Origin: Pelagibacterales bacterium MED-G40
GTDB taxonomy: Bacteria > Pseudomonadota > Alphaproteobacteria > Pelagibacterales > Pelagibacteraceae
DNA: 64,000 bases
Direction of reading: 5' to 3'
Assembly: GCA_002457515.1 (NCBI GenBank)
Contig: NTJN01000002.1
Coordinates: 1-64,000 of the forward strand
The notes under the pieces are model-generated. The model ran no database searches. It worked only from the letters and a program-made list of their open reading frames with translations, and was not told the origin of the DNA. Both the position numbers and the translations under genes were made by a program. Positions 7,626-16,423 of the stretch are shown piece by piece; positions within the stretch are counted from its first letter, which is position 1; every line of letters starts with the position of its first letter.

Positions 7626-9611
7626 CTATTTTTTTAAAAGTTTTCTAGCTAATTGAATGACTTTTTCAGTATTAATATCAAAGTGATCGTATATTTGTTT
7701 GTAAGGAGCACTTTTACCAAAATTTTCAATACCTACATATTCCCCTTTATCCTTAACATACTTTGCCCATCCTTTCATACTTCCTGCTTCAATTACTATC
7801 CTTGAGCATGAATTAGTTTCTAAAATTTTTTCTTGATAATTTTTATCTTGAATATCAAAAAGTTCTTGGCAAGGCATTGACACCACTTTAGTATCTATAT
7901 TTTCTTGCTTTAACATCTTCTGAGCCTCTAAGGCTATCTCAACTTCTGAGCCAGATGCTATAAGTATTAATTTGTAATCATGTGATGTTATGTTCAAATC
8001 GTAAGCACCTAAATTACATTTATTTTTTTCAGATAATTGCTTATTAACATAAGGAAGTTTTTGACGAGAAAGAGCTAGTGCACTAGGATTATTTTTACTT
8101 TTTAATGCAATTTCCCAACACTCAAGTGTTTCATTAATATCTGCCGGACGGAAAACATTTAAATTTGGTATTGCTCTAAGACCACTTAAGTGTTCAATAG
8201 GCTGATGGGTCGGACCATCCTCTCCAAGACCAATGGAGTCATGGGAAAAAATATATATTACCCTTAATCCCATTAGTGCCGATAATCTTATCGCTGGTTT
8301 ACAATAATCAGAAAAAATTAAAAACGTTCCTCCATAGGGAATCAAACCTCCATATAAAGCCAAGCCGTTCATAGTAGCTGCCATACCATGTTCTCTAACA
8401 CCATAATGAATATAATTCCCATTGAAATTTTTTGATGAGATAATTTTAGAGTTATTGGTTTTAGTGTTATTCGAACCGCTTAAATCTGCGGATCCTCCAA
8501 TTAACTCGGGTAAAAATTTAGAAATAACCTCAATAGCCGATGAGGAACATTGTCTCGTTGCCATATCTGGCTTTGCAGTAAAATACTTTGTTTTTTCTTC
8601 TTTAATAATTTTTTCAAGATTGTGAAGATTTGAATTATTAATCATTGACTCTAATTCAGACTTAATTTTTGGATTTTTTTTGTTGAGAACTTCATTCCAT
8701 TTTTTTTCAATAGACTTACCTTTTTTTCCTATTTCTCTCCAAGCCTCAAGAATTTGACTAGGAATTGTGAAGGGTGGACTTGTCCATTTTAGTTTTTTTC
8801 TAACTAGATTAATTTCCTCCTCACCTAATGGAGAACCATGAGAAGAAGCTTTTCCAGATTTATTTGGCGAACCATAACCGATGATTGTTTTGCAGGATAT
8901 AATTGTTGGTTTTTTTGATTTTGAGGCTTTATTAATTGCTTTTGATATTTGTTTTTCATTATGGCCATTAATTTCTTGAAAGTTCCAACCGTATCCTTCA
9001 AATCTTTTTTTAAAGTTATCTGAAACACTTAAAGCTGTGGAGCCATCTATTGATATTTTGTTATTATCAAAAAATACAATTAAATTTCGTAGTTTAAGAT
9101 GACCAGCTAAACTCATTGCTTCATGACTTATACCCTCCATCAAATCTCCGTCGCTCGCAATTACATAAGTTTTATGATTTATTAAATCAGATCCAAATTT
9201 TTTTTTGAAGATTTCTTCCCCAATAGCCATTCCAACAGAATTTCCAAGTCCTTGACCAAGTGGACCTGTAGTAGTTTCAATGCCCGAATTTTCAATGTAC
9301 TCAGGATGACCAGCGCAAATTGAGTTTAATTGTCTAAAGTTTTTTATGTCGTCAATTAAAACACTTCTGTATCCGGTTAAGTAAAGTAGAGAATATAAAA
9401 GCATAGAACCATGACCAGCGGATAAGATAAACCTGTCTCTATTAATCCAATTTGGATTCTCAGGATTAAACCTGAGGTGGTATTTAAATAAAACAGTTGC
9501 TACATCTGCCATACCCATCGGCATCCCTGGATGTCCTGAATTTGCCTTTTGCACAGCATCGATTGAGAGGAATCGTATCGCGTTTGCTAATTGATTTAAT
9601 TTTATGTTCAC
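7626..9611 (-). CDS. tkt: Transketolase
   Basis: Thiamine-diphosphate enzyme moving two-carbon units between ketose and aldose phosphates. Full length at 661 residues. The N-terminal SIDAVQKANSGHPGMPMGMA, the ThDP/Mg motif GDGDLMEG variant (ASDGDLMEGISHEAM), and the pyrimidine-binding region GLGEDGPTHQPIEHL are all present. First gene of a minus-strand run tkt-pgk-fba-thiE-efp-suhB. A promoter-like TTGATA-17-TATAGG lies just upstream (9622-9650), leaving only a few nucleotides of leader. The conserved core starts at residue 8, so no later start is possible. Confidence 0.97.
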   Translation of the reverse strand: MNIKLNQLANAIRFLSIDAVQKANSGHPGMPMGMADVATVLFKYHLRFNPENPNWINRDRFILSAGHGSMLLYSLLYLTGYRSVLIDDIKNFRQLNSICAGHPEYIENSGIETTTGPLGQGLGNSVGMAIGEEIFKKKFGSDLINHKTYVIASDGDLMEGISHEAMSLAGHLKLRNLIVFFDNNKISIDGSTALSVSDNFKKRFEGYGWNFQEINGHNEKQISKAINKASKSKKPTIISCKTIIGYGSPNKSGKASSHGSPLGEEEINLVRKKLKWTSPPFTIPSQILEAWREIGKKGKSIEKKWNEVLNKKNPKIKSELESMINNSNLHNLEKIIKEEKTKYFTAKPDMATRQCSSSAIEVISKFLPELIGGSADLSGSNNTKTNNSKIISSKNFNGNYIHYGVREHGMAATMNGLALYGGLIPYGGTFLIFSDYCKPAIRLSALMGLRVIYIFSHDSIGLGEDGPTHQPIEHLSGLRAIPNLNVFRPADINETLECWEIALKSKNNPSALALSRQKLPYVNKQLSEKNKCNLGAYDLNITSHDYKLILIASGSEVEIALEAQKMLKQENIDTKVVSMPCQELFDIQDKNYQEKILETNSCSRIVIEAGSMKGWAKYVKDKGEYVGIENFGKSAPYKQIYDHFDINTEKVIQLARKLLKK

Positions 9612-9621
9612 TATTAGATTA

Positions 9622-9650
9622 CCTATATAGACTTAAAGTCTCTATATCAA
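9622..9650 (-). promoter_or_regulatory. Putative promoter of the tkt operon with palindromic spacer
   Basis: Read on the minus strand: -35 TTGATA (9645-9650), a 17-nt spacer, and -10 TATAGG (9622-9627). The spacer contains the palindrome AGACTTTAAGTCT (9629-9641), placed between the two boxes. The predicted start of transcription is about 4 nt before the tkt ATG, and there is no Shine-Dalgarno sequence, so the mRNA would be nearly leaderless. Box match is 5/6 and 4/6; regulation through the palindrome is inference. Confidence 0.5.
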
Positions 9651-9670
9651 TATTATGGTATAAAAATTAG

Positions 9671-9994
9671 ATGAGCAATTTAGAAACCAAAGAAACAAAT
9701 TTAAATAAACTTATTGATAAATTAAGCAATTTGTCTGGCACTTATTCACAGTCCACAAGTGAGAGTGAAAGAATAAAAAAAGAAAGACAACAATTAGAAG
9801 GTGAAAAGAAAGAGTTAGAAAATAAAAATCAGGAATTAATCAGAGAGCATAAATATTTAAAAAGTAAATTGATGAAATTGCAAGAGGAAGTTAATAAAAA
9901 GTCAGAACTTGAAGAAAAATTTAATCAAGACATTGACGAGTTAAGTCAAGAAACAGAAAATTTAGTAGAAGAGATAGAAAAATGGCAAACGTAA
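9671..9994 (+). CDS. Coiled-coil protein preceding zapA (DUF4164-like)
   Basis: A 107-residue, highly charged protein predicted to be one long coiled coil from about residue 35 to the end (heptads rich in Glu, Lys, Leu). It has no signal peptide or membrane segment. Alphaproteobacteria carry a DUF4164 coiled-coil protein immediately upstream of zapA, and the length and position fit; the sequence itself is too low in complexity for a firm family call. It overlaps zapA by 13 bp. A role with ZapA at the division ring is inference from context. Confidence 0.65.
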   Translation: MSNLETKETNLNKLIDKLSNLSGTYSQSTSESERIKKERQQLEGEKKELENKNQELIREHKYLKSKLMKLQEEVNKKSELEEKFNQDIDELSQETENLVEEIEKWQT

Positions 9995-10428
9995 ATGTTA
10001 AATTTAACAACAAAGACTACTTGTTGTCTTGTGACGACGGACAGGAAGAGTCATTAAAAAAACTCACACTATTCTTAGATAAAAAATATACAGAGTTGAA
10101 AGATAAGTTAGGTAATATCGGTGAAAATAAACTTTTATTAATAACCTCTATTCAGATTATTGATGAATATTTTGAGTTAAAAGAAAAGGTTAATTTACAA
10201 AAAAACAAACTTGATGATCTTTCAAAAAAGTTTCTTGAACTCAAATCTTTAGCTATTAAGTACAGAGATAATAAGGAAGATGAAATAGGAAAATTAAATA
10301 CTGAAATTGATAATTTCAAAAAAATGGTTGAGGAAAGCAATAGTTTATACGAGTCTATGCTCGATAGAACAACTAAATCACTAGAAAAAATAATTGAAAA
10401 AGCTGAATCTAAATCTCAAATTCAGTAA
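9982..10428 (+). CDS. zapA: Cell division protein ZapA
   Basis: ZapA crosslinks FtsZ protofilaments at the Z ring. The N-terminal domain is recognisable: VNVKFNNKDYLLSCDDGQEESL, a run ending in LDKKYTELKDKLGNIGENKLLLITSIQI (quoted in part; key parts are the Leu-rich helix and the NKLLLITSIQI helix). The C-terminal half is a coiled coil that forms the antiparallel dimer. At 148 residues it is slightly longer than E. coli ZapA. It is followed at once by the formyl-THF cyclo-ligase gene, the standard zapA neighbour. Confidence 0.87.
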   Translation: MANVNVKFNNKDYLLSCDDGQEESLKKLTLFLDKKYTELKDKLGNIGENKLLLITSIQIIDEYFELKEKVNLQKNKLDDLSKKFLELKSLAIKYRDNKEDEIGKLNTEIDNFKKMVEESNSLYESMLDRTTKSLEKIIEKAESKSQIQ

Positions 10429-10983
10429 ATGTTGAATAAAGAAAAAATTAGAAAAAAATTTTTAAAAATAAGAAAAAACAACTATTACGAGGTTAATAAA
10501 AAATTCTTTGAACCTTTAATTACTTTCCTAAATAAAAAATTTAAAAATAAAAAATTCAACTTATCCTTTTATTATCCCACAAACTATGAGGTAAATACTT
10601 TAAAATTAATTGAATTACTCAGTAATAAAAAAAATATTACTACTCTGTTACCATTAACAAATTCAAATAAAATGATGTCTTTTACGAAATGGTCTTTTTT
10701 GGATATTTTAAAAGTAAACAAGTTTGGAATACTGGAACCAATTAAAATAAAAAAAAATTTAGTACCCCATGTTTCACTAGTACCTTTGTTGGCATATGAC
10801 AAAAGAAAGTTTAGACTTGGTTACGGAAAAGGTTATTATGATAAATATTTTAATAAATATTTAAAATTAAACAAGAATATAACTACTATTGGAGTTGCAT
10901 TTTCATTTCAAAAATATCATAAACTGCCAACATCAAATTTTGACGTTAAATTAGATTATATACTTACAGAAAAGGGTATTTAA
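10429..10983 (+). CDS. ygfA: 5-formyltetrahydrofolate cyclo-ligase
   Basis: ATP-dependent conversion of 5-formyl-THF to 5,10-methenyl-THF, a salvage step in folate metabolism. The 184-residue protein shows the family end block: PLLAYDKRKFRLGYGKGYYDKY, with the GYGKGYYD phosphate loop, then GVAFSFQ and the terminal DVKLDYILTEKGI. The N-terminal KIRKKFLKIRKN fits the R/K-rich first helix. It starts 1 nt after the zapA stop codon, leaving no space for the 6S RNA gene that often lies here in other proteobacteria. Confidence 0.92.
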   Translation: MLNKEKIRKKFLKIRKNNYYEVNKKFFEPLITFLNKKFKNKKFNLSFYYPTNYEVNTLKLIELLSNKKNITTLLPLTNSNKMMSFTKWSFLDILKVNKFGILEPIKIKKNLVPHVSLVPLLAYDKRKFRLGYGKGYYDKYFNKYLKLNKNITTIGVAFSFQKYHKLPTSNFDVKLDYILTEKGI

Positions 10984-10987
10984 AAAT

Positions 10988-11797
10988 ATGAATATATTAA
11001 TTTTAGGGGATGTTTGCGGCAATGCAGGCGTCAATTCAGTGAGAGAAAGATTGCCAAATTTAATAATACAAAAGAAAATAGACTTCACTATATTAAATGG
11101 AGAAAATGCTGCAGAAAATGGAAAAGGAATAACAAAGAAAAATACTGAAGATTTTTTTAATGCAGGTGCAGATGTAATTACAACAGGTAATCATGTTTGG
11201 GATCAGAAAGAAATAATGGAATTTATTGAAACTGAGAGAAGGTTGTTAAGACCTGAAAATTTAATAAAAGGTTCTCCAGGGAAAGGTCATGGAATTTTTA
11301 AATCAAAAAATAACAAAAAAGTTGCAGTTATTAATTTAATGGGAAATGTTTTTATGAGAAAATGTGAAGATGCTTTTGAAGCGGGAAAAAAATTTATTGA
11401 AACCTTGAGACTAAAAAAGGAAGCAGATTTTATAGTTGTTGATATGCATGGCGAGATAACTAGTGAAAAAATGGCAATGGGATATTTATTTGACGGTAAA
11501 GTAACAACAGTTGTTGGAACTCACACGCACGTTCCAACATCAGATCATAGAGTTATGGAAAAGGGAACTGCTTATCAAACAGATCTAGGAATGTGCGGTG
11601 TTTATGAATCTGTCATTGGCATGAACAGAGAAAATTCTTTAAAAAAATTTTTAAAAGACCCTTCAAGTAAACAACATTTTCCCGCATCTGGAGAAGCAAC
11701 TATCTGTGGCTTAATGGTTGTAGCCGATGATAAAACTGGTTTAGCCAAAAAAGTAGAGCCAATTATTTTAGGTGGCTCCTTACAACAAAGAGTATAA
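10988..11797 (+). CDS. ymdB: YmdB-type metallophosphoesterase (TIGR00282 family)
   Basis: A 269-residue calcineurin-like phosphoesterase of the YmdB family; Bacillus YmdB cleaves 2',3'-cyclic nucleotides and affects developmental choice. Metal-binding motifs are in order: ILGDVCGNAG (residues 4-13), NGENAAENGKG, TTGNHVWD and VVDMHGE, then GTHTHVPTSDHR. Length matches the family. It sits between the formyl-THF cyclo-ligase and yebC with 3-5 bp gaps, so it is one operon. The in vivo substrate is not known for alphaproteobacteria. Confidence 0.9.
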   Translation: MNILILGDVCGNAGVNSVRERLPNLIIQKKIDFTILNGENAAENGKGITKKNTEDFFNAGADVITTGNHVWDQKEIMEFIETERRLLRPENLIKGSPGKGHGIFKSKNNKKVAVINLMGNVFMRKCEDAFEAGKKFIETLRLKKEADFIVVDMHGEITSEKMAMGYLFDGKVTTVVGTHTHVPTSDHRVMEKGTAYQTDLGMCGVYESVIGMNRENSLKKFLKDPSSKQHFPASGEATICGLMVVADDKTGLAKKVEPIILGGSLQQRV

Positions 11798-11800
11798 CAA

Positions 11801-12532
11801 ATGGCTGGACATTCACATTGGGCGGGCATTAAACATAAAAAAGGTAGACAAGACAAAGAAAGATCTAGAATTTTTTCAAAACTATCTAGAGAAATTACTG
11901 TTGCTGCAAAATTAGGCGCCAAAGATCCAGATACTAATCCCAGGTTAAGAACAGCTATTCAGACTGCAAAGCAATTTAATATGCCTAAAGATAACATAAC
12001 TAGAGCTATCAAAAAATCAGAAATGAATTTAAGTGAAAATTTTGAAAATTTGAGATATGAGGGTTTTGGTCCTTTTAATGTAGCTTTTATAATAGAAACT
12101 TTAACAGATAATAAAAATAGATCCGCAGGTAGTATCAGAGCGATTTTACAAAAAAGTGGCGGCAGACTGGGAGAGACTGGATCAACCTCACACATGTTTT
12201 TCTCTTGTGGAGTAATGCATTTAACAAAAGATACTTTTTCTGATGAAAAAATTTTAGAAATAGCCATTAACGCAGGAGCAAAAGACTGTCGAAGTGGTGA
12301 TAAGTTTCATGAGATTTTGTCAGAAAAAGAGGACTTTTATAAAGTTAAAAATGCCATTGAAAAGATTTCAGGTAACTTAATCTATTCTGGTATAGAATGG
12401 AAACCACATGTCAATTTAGAATTAACAAAAGATCAACAAAAAAAAATTTTGGAGATTATAGAAAGTTTAGATGAAGTTGACGATGTTCAAAAAATATTTA
12501 TTAATGTCAATATTGATTTAGCAAGTTTATGA
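11801..12532 (+). CDS. yebC: YebC/PmpR family protein
   Basis: A 243-residue member of the YebC family, proposed as transcriptional regulators and more recently linked to relief of ribosome stalling. The N terminus MAGHSHWAGIKHKKGRQD is nearly invariant in the family. KNDN-like region FNMPKDNITRAIKK, the acidic core YEGFGP, and NRSAGSIRAILQKSGGRLGE are also present. The stop overlaps the ruvC start (ATGA). yebC upstream of ruvC is the common proteobacterial order. Confidence 0.95.
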   Translation: MAGHSHWAGIKHKKGRQDKERSRIFSKLSREITVAAKLGAKDPDTNPRLRTAIQTAKQFNMPKDNITRAIKKSEMNLSENFENLRYEGFGPFNVAFIIETLTDNKNRSAGSIRAILQKSGGRLGETGSTSHMFFSCGVMHLTKDTFSDEKILEIAINAGAKDCRSGDKFHEILSEKEDFYKVKNAIEKISGNLIYSGIEWKPHVNLELTKDQQKKILEIIESLDEVDDVQKIFINVNIDLASL

Positions 12533-13023
12533 AAATAATTGGTATAGATCCTGGTTTAAATGGTGCAATAGCAGTTCTACAAAATAATAAGGTTATTCAA
12601 ATACATGATGTTCCGGTTATGACTGATGGAAAAAAAAATAAGCGACAATTAAATAGCGCACAACTCGTGAAACTTCTAAAAGACAACTTTCAGGATGAAG
12701 TCGATACTGTGGTTGTTGTTGAACAGGTTAATGCTATGCCAGGACAAGGGGTAACCAGCATGTTTAATTTTGGACAAACTTTCGGGGCAATAAAAGGCAT
12801 ATGTGCAGCTCTAAATTTACCAATCTTTTTCGTTCGTCCGGCAAAATGGAAAAAGCATTTTGATTTAATAAATTCCTCAAAAGATGCTAGCAGAACCAAA
12901 GCTATAGAAATGTATCCATCTATTTCAGATCAACTGTCCAAAAAGAAAGATGTCAATAAGTCAGATGCCATACTAATAGCAAGATTTTACAGTGAGACTA
13001 GGTTTAAAGAAGACCTAAAATAA
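12529..13023 (+). CDS. ruvC: RuvC-type Holliday junction resolvase, phage-like subtype
   Basis: An RNase H-fold resolvase of 164 residues. The first acidic motif IIGIDPGLNGAIAV holds Asp7, the second is VVVVEQV (Glu65), and the C-terminal acidic pair lies in KKKDVNKSDAILIA (Asp141, Asp146). The middle block (MFNFGQTFGAIKG, VRPAKWKKHF) resembles RuvC-like proteins found in phages more than cellular RuvC. It follows yebC with an ATGA overlap, the normal ruvC position, but ruvA and ruvB do not follow; tolQ does. Family and fold are secure; subtype is judged by eye. Confidence 0.85.
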   Translation: MKIIGIDPGLNGAIAVLQNNKVIQIHDVPVMTDGKKNKRQLNSAQLVKLLKDNFQDEVDTVVVVEQVNAMPGQGVTSMFNFGQTFGAIKGICAALNLPIFFVRPAKWKKHFDLINSSKDASRTKAIEMYPSISDQLSKKKDVNKSDAILIARFYSETRFKEDLK

Positions 13024-13053
13024 AGCAAATTTAAAAAAAATTAACATTAAAAC

Positions 13054-13069
13054 TGTCAAATTCATGACA
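13054..13069. repeat. Inverted repeat upstream of tolQ
   Basis: TGTCA (13054-13058), six bases, TGACA (13065-13069). Located 24-39 bp before the tolQ start in the 69-bp gap after ruvC. It could be an operator for the tol operon, but 5-bp arms are common by chance and no paired -10/-35 boxes are convincing around it. Confidence 0.3.
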
Positions 13070-13092
13070 CATTCTAAAAGTAATGATCCAAA

Positions 13093-13773
13093 ATGGAACA
13101 AGATATTGCATCACAAGTAGTTGGTTTAGGTGGAGCGAGCGATTTTTCACTATGGCAACTCTTTTTAAGAGCAGATTTTATTGTCAAGTCGGTTATAATT
13201 ATTCTTATTGCCAGTTCAATATACTCCTGGGCATTGATTTTTGATAAATACAGATTATTTAAAAAAATTAATGCTTCCTCATCTGATTTTGAAAATAAAT
13301 TTTGGAAGTCAAAATCAGCTGAAAGTTTTAGTAAAACACTTCCTGCTAAAACGGAAGATCCTATCACTTTAATTTTCCAATCCGCAATGGTCGAAGTTGG
13401 AAAAACAAGATCAAAATCATCTGCAGTTCAAGCGGCTAGAGTTGAGAGAGTTCTTGAAATTTCTACTGACAATCAAATAAAAAATATTGAGAAACATTTT
13501 ACTTTTTTAGCGACTGTAGGTGCAACAGCCCCTTTCATTGGTTTGTTTGGAACGGTATGGGGAATAATGAATTCCTTCCAATCAATCGCCATATCCCGTA
13601 ATACAAGTTTAGCTATTGTTGCACCAGGTATAGCTGAGGCATTATTTGCAACAGCGCTAGGCTTGTTAGCTGCGATACCAGCTGTAATAGCCTATAATAA
13701 ATTTAATAGTGACTCAAAAAGATACATAGCTAGAGTTGATAATTTCTGTAAAAGATTTTTATCAATAATGTAA
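13093..13773 (+). CDS. tolQ: Tol-Pal system protein TolQ
   Basis: Inner-membrane proton-channel subunit of the Tol-Pal envelope system, paired with TolR. At 226 residues with three membrane segments: about 27-50 (FIVKSVIIILIASSIYSWAL), about 135-160 and about 170-195. The hallmark FLATVGATAPFIGLFGTVWGIM and the later APGIAEALFATALGLLAAIPAV are both present. Starts a tolQ-tolR-tolA-tolB-pal-cpoB series with gaps of 3-81 bp. An inverted repeat lies just upstream at 13054-13069. Confidence 0.95.
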   Translation: MEQDIASQVVGLGGASDFSLWQLFLRADFIVKSVIIILIASSIYSWALIFDKYRLFKKINASSSDFENKFWKSKSAESFSKTLPAKTEDPITLIFQSAMVEVGKTRSKSSAVQAARVERVLEISTDNQIKNIEKHFTFLATVGATAPFIGLFGTVWGIMNSFQSIAISRNTSLAIVAPGIAEALFATALGLLAAIPAVIAYNKFNSDSKRYIARVDNFCKRFLSIM

Positions 13774-13776
13774 TTT

Positions 13777-14187
13777 ATGGCATTTAAAATAAATCGTAAA
13801 AATGAACCAATGAGCGAAATCAACGTAACACCTTTCGTTGATGTAATGTTAGTTCTGTTAATTATTTTTATGGTTACGGCACCCTTGCTAACTGTTGGAG
13901 TGCAAGTTGATTTACCCGAATCTTCAGCTGACTCACTGCCAGATGATCAAGAGCCTTTAACAATAAGTATAAATTCAAAAGGAGAGATTTTTATACAAGA
14001 ACATCAAGTTCAATTTAAAAAGATTGTTCCAAAATTACTTGCTATAGCAAAAAATAGGACTGACACTAGAATTTATGTAAGGGGTGATAAAACAATAAAT
14101 TATGGTAGGGTTCTAGAAATAATGGGAACACTATCAGGAGCTGGTTTTTCTAAAGTAGCATTAATATCGGAACCTTATAAAAGTTAA
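13777..14187 (+). CDS. tolR: Tol-Pal system protein TolR
   Basis: ExbD/TolR family subunit of 136 residues. A single membrane helix near residues 17-36 (FVDVMLVLLIIFMVTAPLL) carries the proton-relaying aspartate just after INVTPFVD. The periplasmic domain contains VDLPES and the ending YVRGDKTINYGRVLEIMGTL, both typical. It begins 3 bp after tolQ and is followed 7 bp later by the TolA gene. Confidence 0.95.
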   Translation: MAFKINRKNEPMSEINVTPFVDVMLVLLIIFMVTAPLLTVGVQVDLPESSADSLPDDQEPLTISINSKGEIFIQEHQVQFKKIVPKLLAIAKNRTDTRIYVRGDKTINYGRVLEIMGTLSGAGFSKVALISEPYKS

Positions 14188-14194
14188 ATGTTAA

Positions 14195-15001
14195 ATGATA
14201 AAAAGTTTAATTTACTCAATTTCGTTTCATGTCTTAATAATTTTATTAACCATTTTAAGTCTCCCTTTCATGTTAAGAGAGCCAATTGATTTGCCTCCTA
14301 TAGTTTCAGTAGAGCTAATAGAAATTACTGATAAAACCAGTATTCCTTTTGCTCCTAAAGCAAGAAAAGTAATTGAAAAAGTTAAAGAAGAGGAAAAAAG
14401 AGTTGTTTCAGAGCAGGCACCTCCTTCATTAAAAGAAAAAGAGAAATTAGATAGAATTCCTATGCCAGATGAAAATAAAGAGAAGCAAAAAAGGGTTGAA
14501 AAAAAACAAAATCCTGAGGAGGTCAAGCCAGAAATAAGACAGTCCTCTGAATTTGAAAAAAAGGAAATTATAGATACAAATCAAATAGCAGCTTTAATTG
14601 ACAAAGCTAAAGAGGAACAAGCTTTAACCAAAAAGGACTCCAGCAAAGTTACACAAAGCAGCGTAAAAAATTCTTTTGCAACAGGACTTACCCTTTCACA
14701 AGAAGACGCGCTAAGAGCTCAGATTTTTGGTTGTTGGAGCGTTCCACTTGGTCTACCTTATGATGAGAATCTTTTAGTAAGAATAAAATTAAAGTTAAAA
14801 AAAGATGGAACTATTTTGAAGTCAGAAATATTAGATCACGAAAGGATGAATACACCTGGACAGAAATTTTATAAAATATTGGCAGAAAGCGCTTTACGAG
14901 CTATAAGAATTTGCCAACCACTTAAAGTTCCGCCAACTGGTTATGAAAAATGGAAGGAAATGCAGTTAAATTTTGATCCAACAGAAATGATTAAGGGTTA
15001 A
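14195..15001 (+). CDS. tolA: TolA-like envelope protein
   Basis: A 268-residue protein with TolA architecture: an N-terminal membrane anchor (residues 4-26, YSISFHVLIILLTILSLPF), a charged Lys/Glu/Pro-rich stretch from about 50 to 160, and a C-terminal domain. The C-terminal block has the TolA-like pattern DALRAQIFGCWSVPLG, then VRIKLKLKKDGTI and SALRAIRICQPLKVP. The helical domain is shorter than in E. coli TolA (421 residues). The position between tolR and tolB settles the call. Confidence 0.88.
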   Translation: MIKSLIYSISFHVLIILLTILSLPFMLREPIDLPPIVSVELIEITDKTSIPFAPKARKVIEKVKEEEKRVVSEQAPPSLKEKEKLDRIPMPDENKEKQKRVEKKQNPEEVKPEIRQSSEFEKKEIIDTNQIAALIDKAKEEQALTKKDSSKVTQSSVKNSFATGLTLSQEDALRAQIFGCWSVPLGLPYDENLLVRIKLKLKKDGTILKSEILDHERMNTPGQKFYKILAESALRAIRICQPLKVPPTGYEKWKEMQLNFDPTEMIKG

Positions 15002-15004
15002 TTT

Positions 15005-16342
15005 ATGATTAGAGTAATACTGATTTTATTATTTTTTTTGACCCAAACTAATAAGGCTTTTAGTTTAATAGAGGTAGATATCACTAGAGGAAATCTTGAT
15101 CCTTTACCAATAGCAGTTTCACCACTTCATGTTGATCCTAACTCGAAGACAGGATCAAATATAAAAGTAAAAGAGCTAGGTGAAAAAATTTCTGAAATCG
15201 TGGAAAAAAACTTTAAGTCTACCGGTCTTTTTAATCCTTTAAAAAAAGATGCGTTTGTTCAAAAACCAGATATTGCTCATTTAAAACCAAGATTTGAGGA
15301 TTGGAGACTAATTAAAGCTCAAGCATTAGTAACTGGAAAACTATTAATAAAAGATGAAAAATTAAAAATTGAATTTAGGCTTTGGGACTTAACAGCTTCG
15401 AAAGAAATGATTGCTTTAGCTTTTACAACCACTCCATCAAACTGGAGAAGAGTGGCACATATTATTTCAGATAAAATCTATGAGAGACTTACTGGAGAAG
15501 AGGGTTATTTTGATACTAGAATAATATATGTTTCTGAGGAGGGGCCAAAAAATAACAGAATAAAAAAACTAGCTATAATGGATCAGGACGGCGCAAAGAC
15601 TAAATACTTAACTTTAGGAAATGAACTAGTTTTAACTCCAAGATTTAATCCTACAAATCAATTAGTTACTTACCTATCTTATTTTAGGAATTTACCTAGA
15701 GTTTATTTATTAGATATAGAAACTGGAGTTCAAGAGGTTGTTGGAAATTTTCCAGGTATGACTTTTGCACCAAGATTTTCCCCAGATGGAAAAAAAATTA
15801 TTATGAGTTTTGCAAAAGATGGAAATTCTGACATTTACACAATGGATTTAGAAACTAGAGTTGTAGAAAGAATAACTGAAGATACTTCTATAGACACATC
15901 TCCCTCTTATTCTCCAGATGGGAAATATATTTGTTTCAACTCAGATAGAAGTGGTTTACAGCAAATTTATGTAATGAAAAGCGATGGCAGCGATGTAAAA
16001 AGAATAACTTTTGGAAAAGGTTTGTATGGAACACCGGTATGGTCACCAAGAGGAGATTTAATAGCTTTTACTAAAGTTAGAAAAGGAAGATTTTATATCG
16101 GCGTAATGAGAGCAGATGGAACTGGTGAAAGATTATTAACTGAAAATTATTATCAAGAAGCACCTTCTTGGTCTCCTAATGGAAGAGTACTAATATTTTA
16201 CAGAGAAACTAAATCCAACAGCAAAGGAGAAGGTCATTCTGCTAAATTATGGTCTATTGATATCACCGGTTATAATGAAAGGAAAATTAAGACAGAAACT
16301 GACGCTTCTGACCCATCATGGTCTTCATTGCTATCAAAGTGA
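15005..16342 (+). CDS. tolB: Tol-Pal system beta-propeller protein TolB
   Basis: Periplasmic TolB, 445 residues, binding Pal and TolA. A signal peptide covers about residues 1-20 ([17 protein letters not shown]). An N-terminal alpha/beta domain is followed by WD40-like propeller blades from about residue 200, each with a PxFSPDGK-type turn: [52 protein letters not shown]. It follows tolA by 3 bp. Confidence 0.96.
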   Translation: MIRVILILLFFLTQTNKAFSLIEVDITRGNLDPLPIAVSPLHVDPNSKTGSNIKVKELGEKISEIVEKNFKSTGLFNPLKKDAFVQKPDIAHLKPRFEDWRLIKAQALVTGKLLIKDEKLKIEFRLWDLTASKEMIALAFTTTPSNWRRVAHIISDKIYERLTGEEGYFDTRIIYVSEEGPKNNRIKKLAIMDQDGAKTKYLTLGNELVLTPRFNPTNQLVTYLSYFRNLPRVYLLDIETGVQEVVGNFPGMTFAPRFSPDGKKIIMSFAKDGNSDIYTMDLETRVVERITEDTSIDTSPSYSPDGKYICFNSDRSGLQQIYVMKSDGSDVKRITFGKGLYGTPVWSPRGDLIAFTKVRKGRFYIGVMRADGTGERLLTENYYQEAPSWSPNGRVLIFYRETKSNSKGEGHSAKLWSIDITGYNERKIKTETDASDPSWSSLLSK

Positions 16343-16423
16343 GGTATTTATTATGTAATTTTAACTTGAATAATCTTCTATAATTTGTTTTATTCCAACA
16401 ACTTTAAACCTTAAGGGGAAATT

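Noticed and set aside
10415-10440. A 6S RNA (ssrS) gene between zapA and the formyl-THF cyclo-ligase gene
   Set aside because: The usual proteobacterial place is closed: the cyclo-ligase ATG follows the zapA stop directly, leaving no room.
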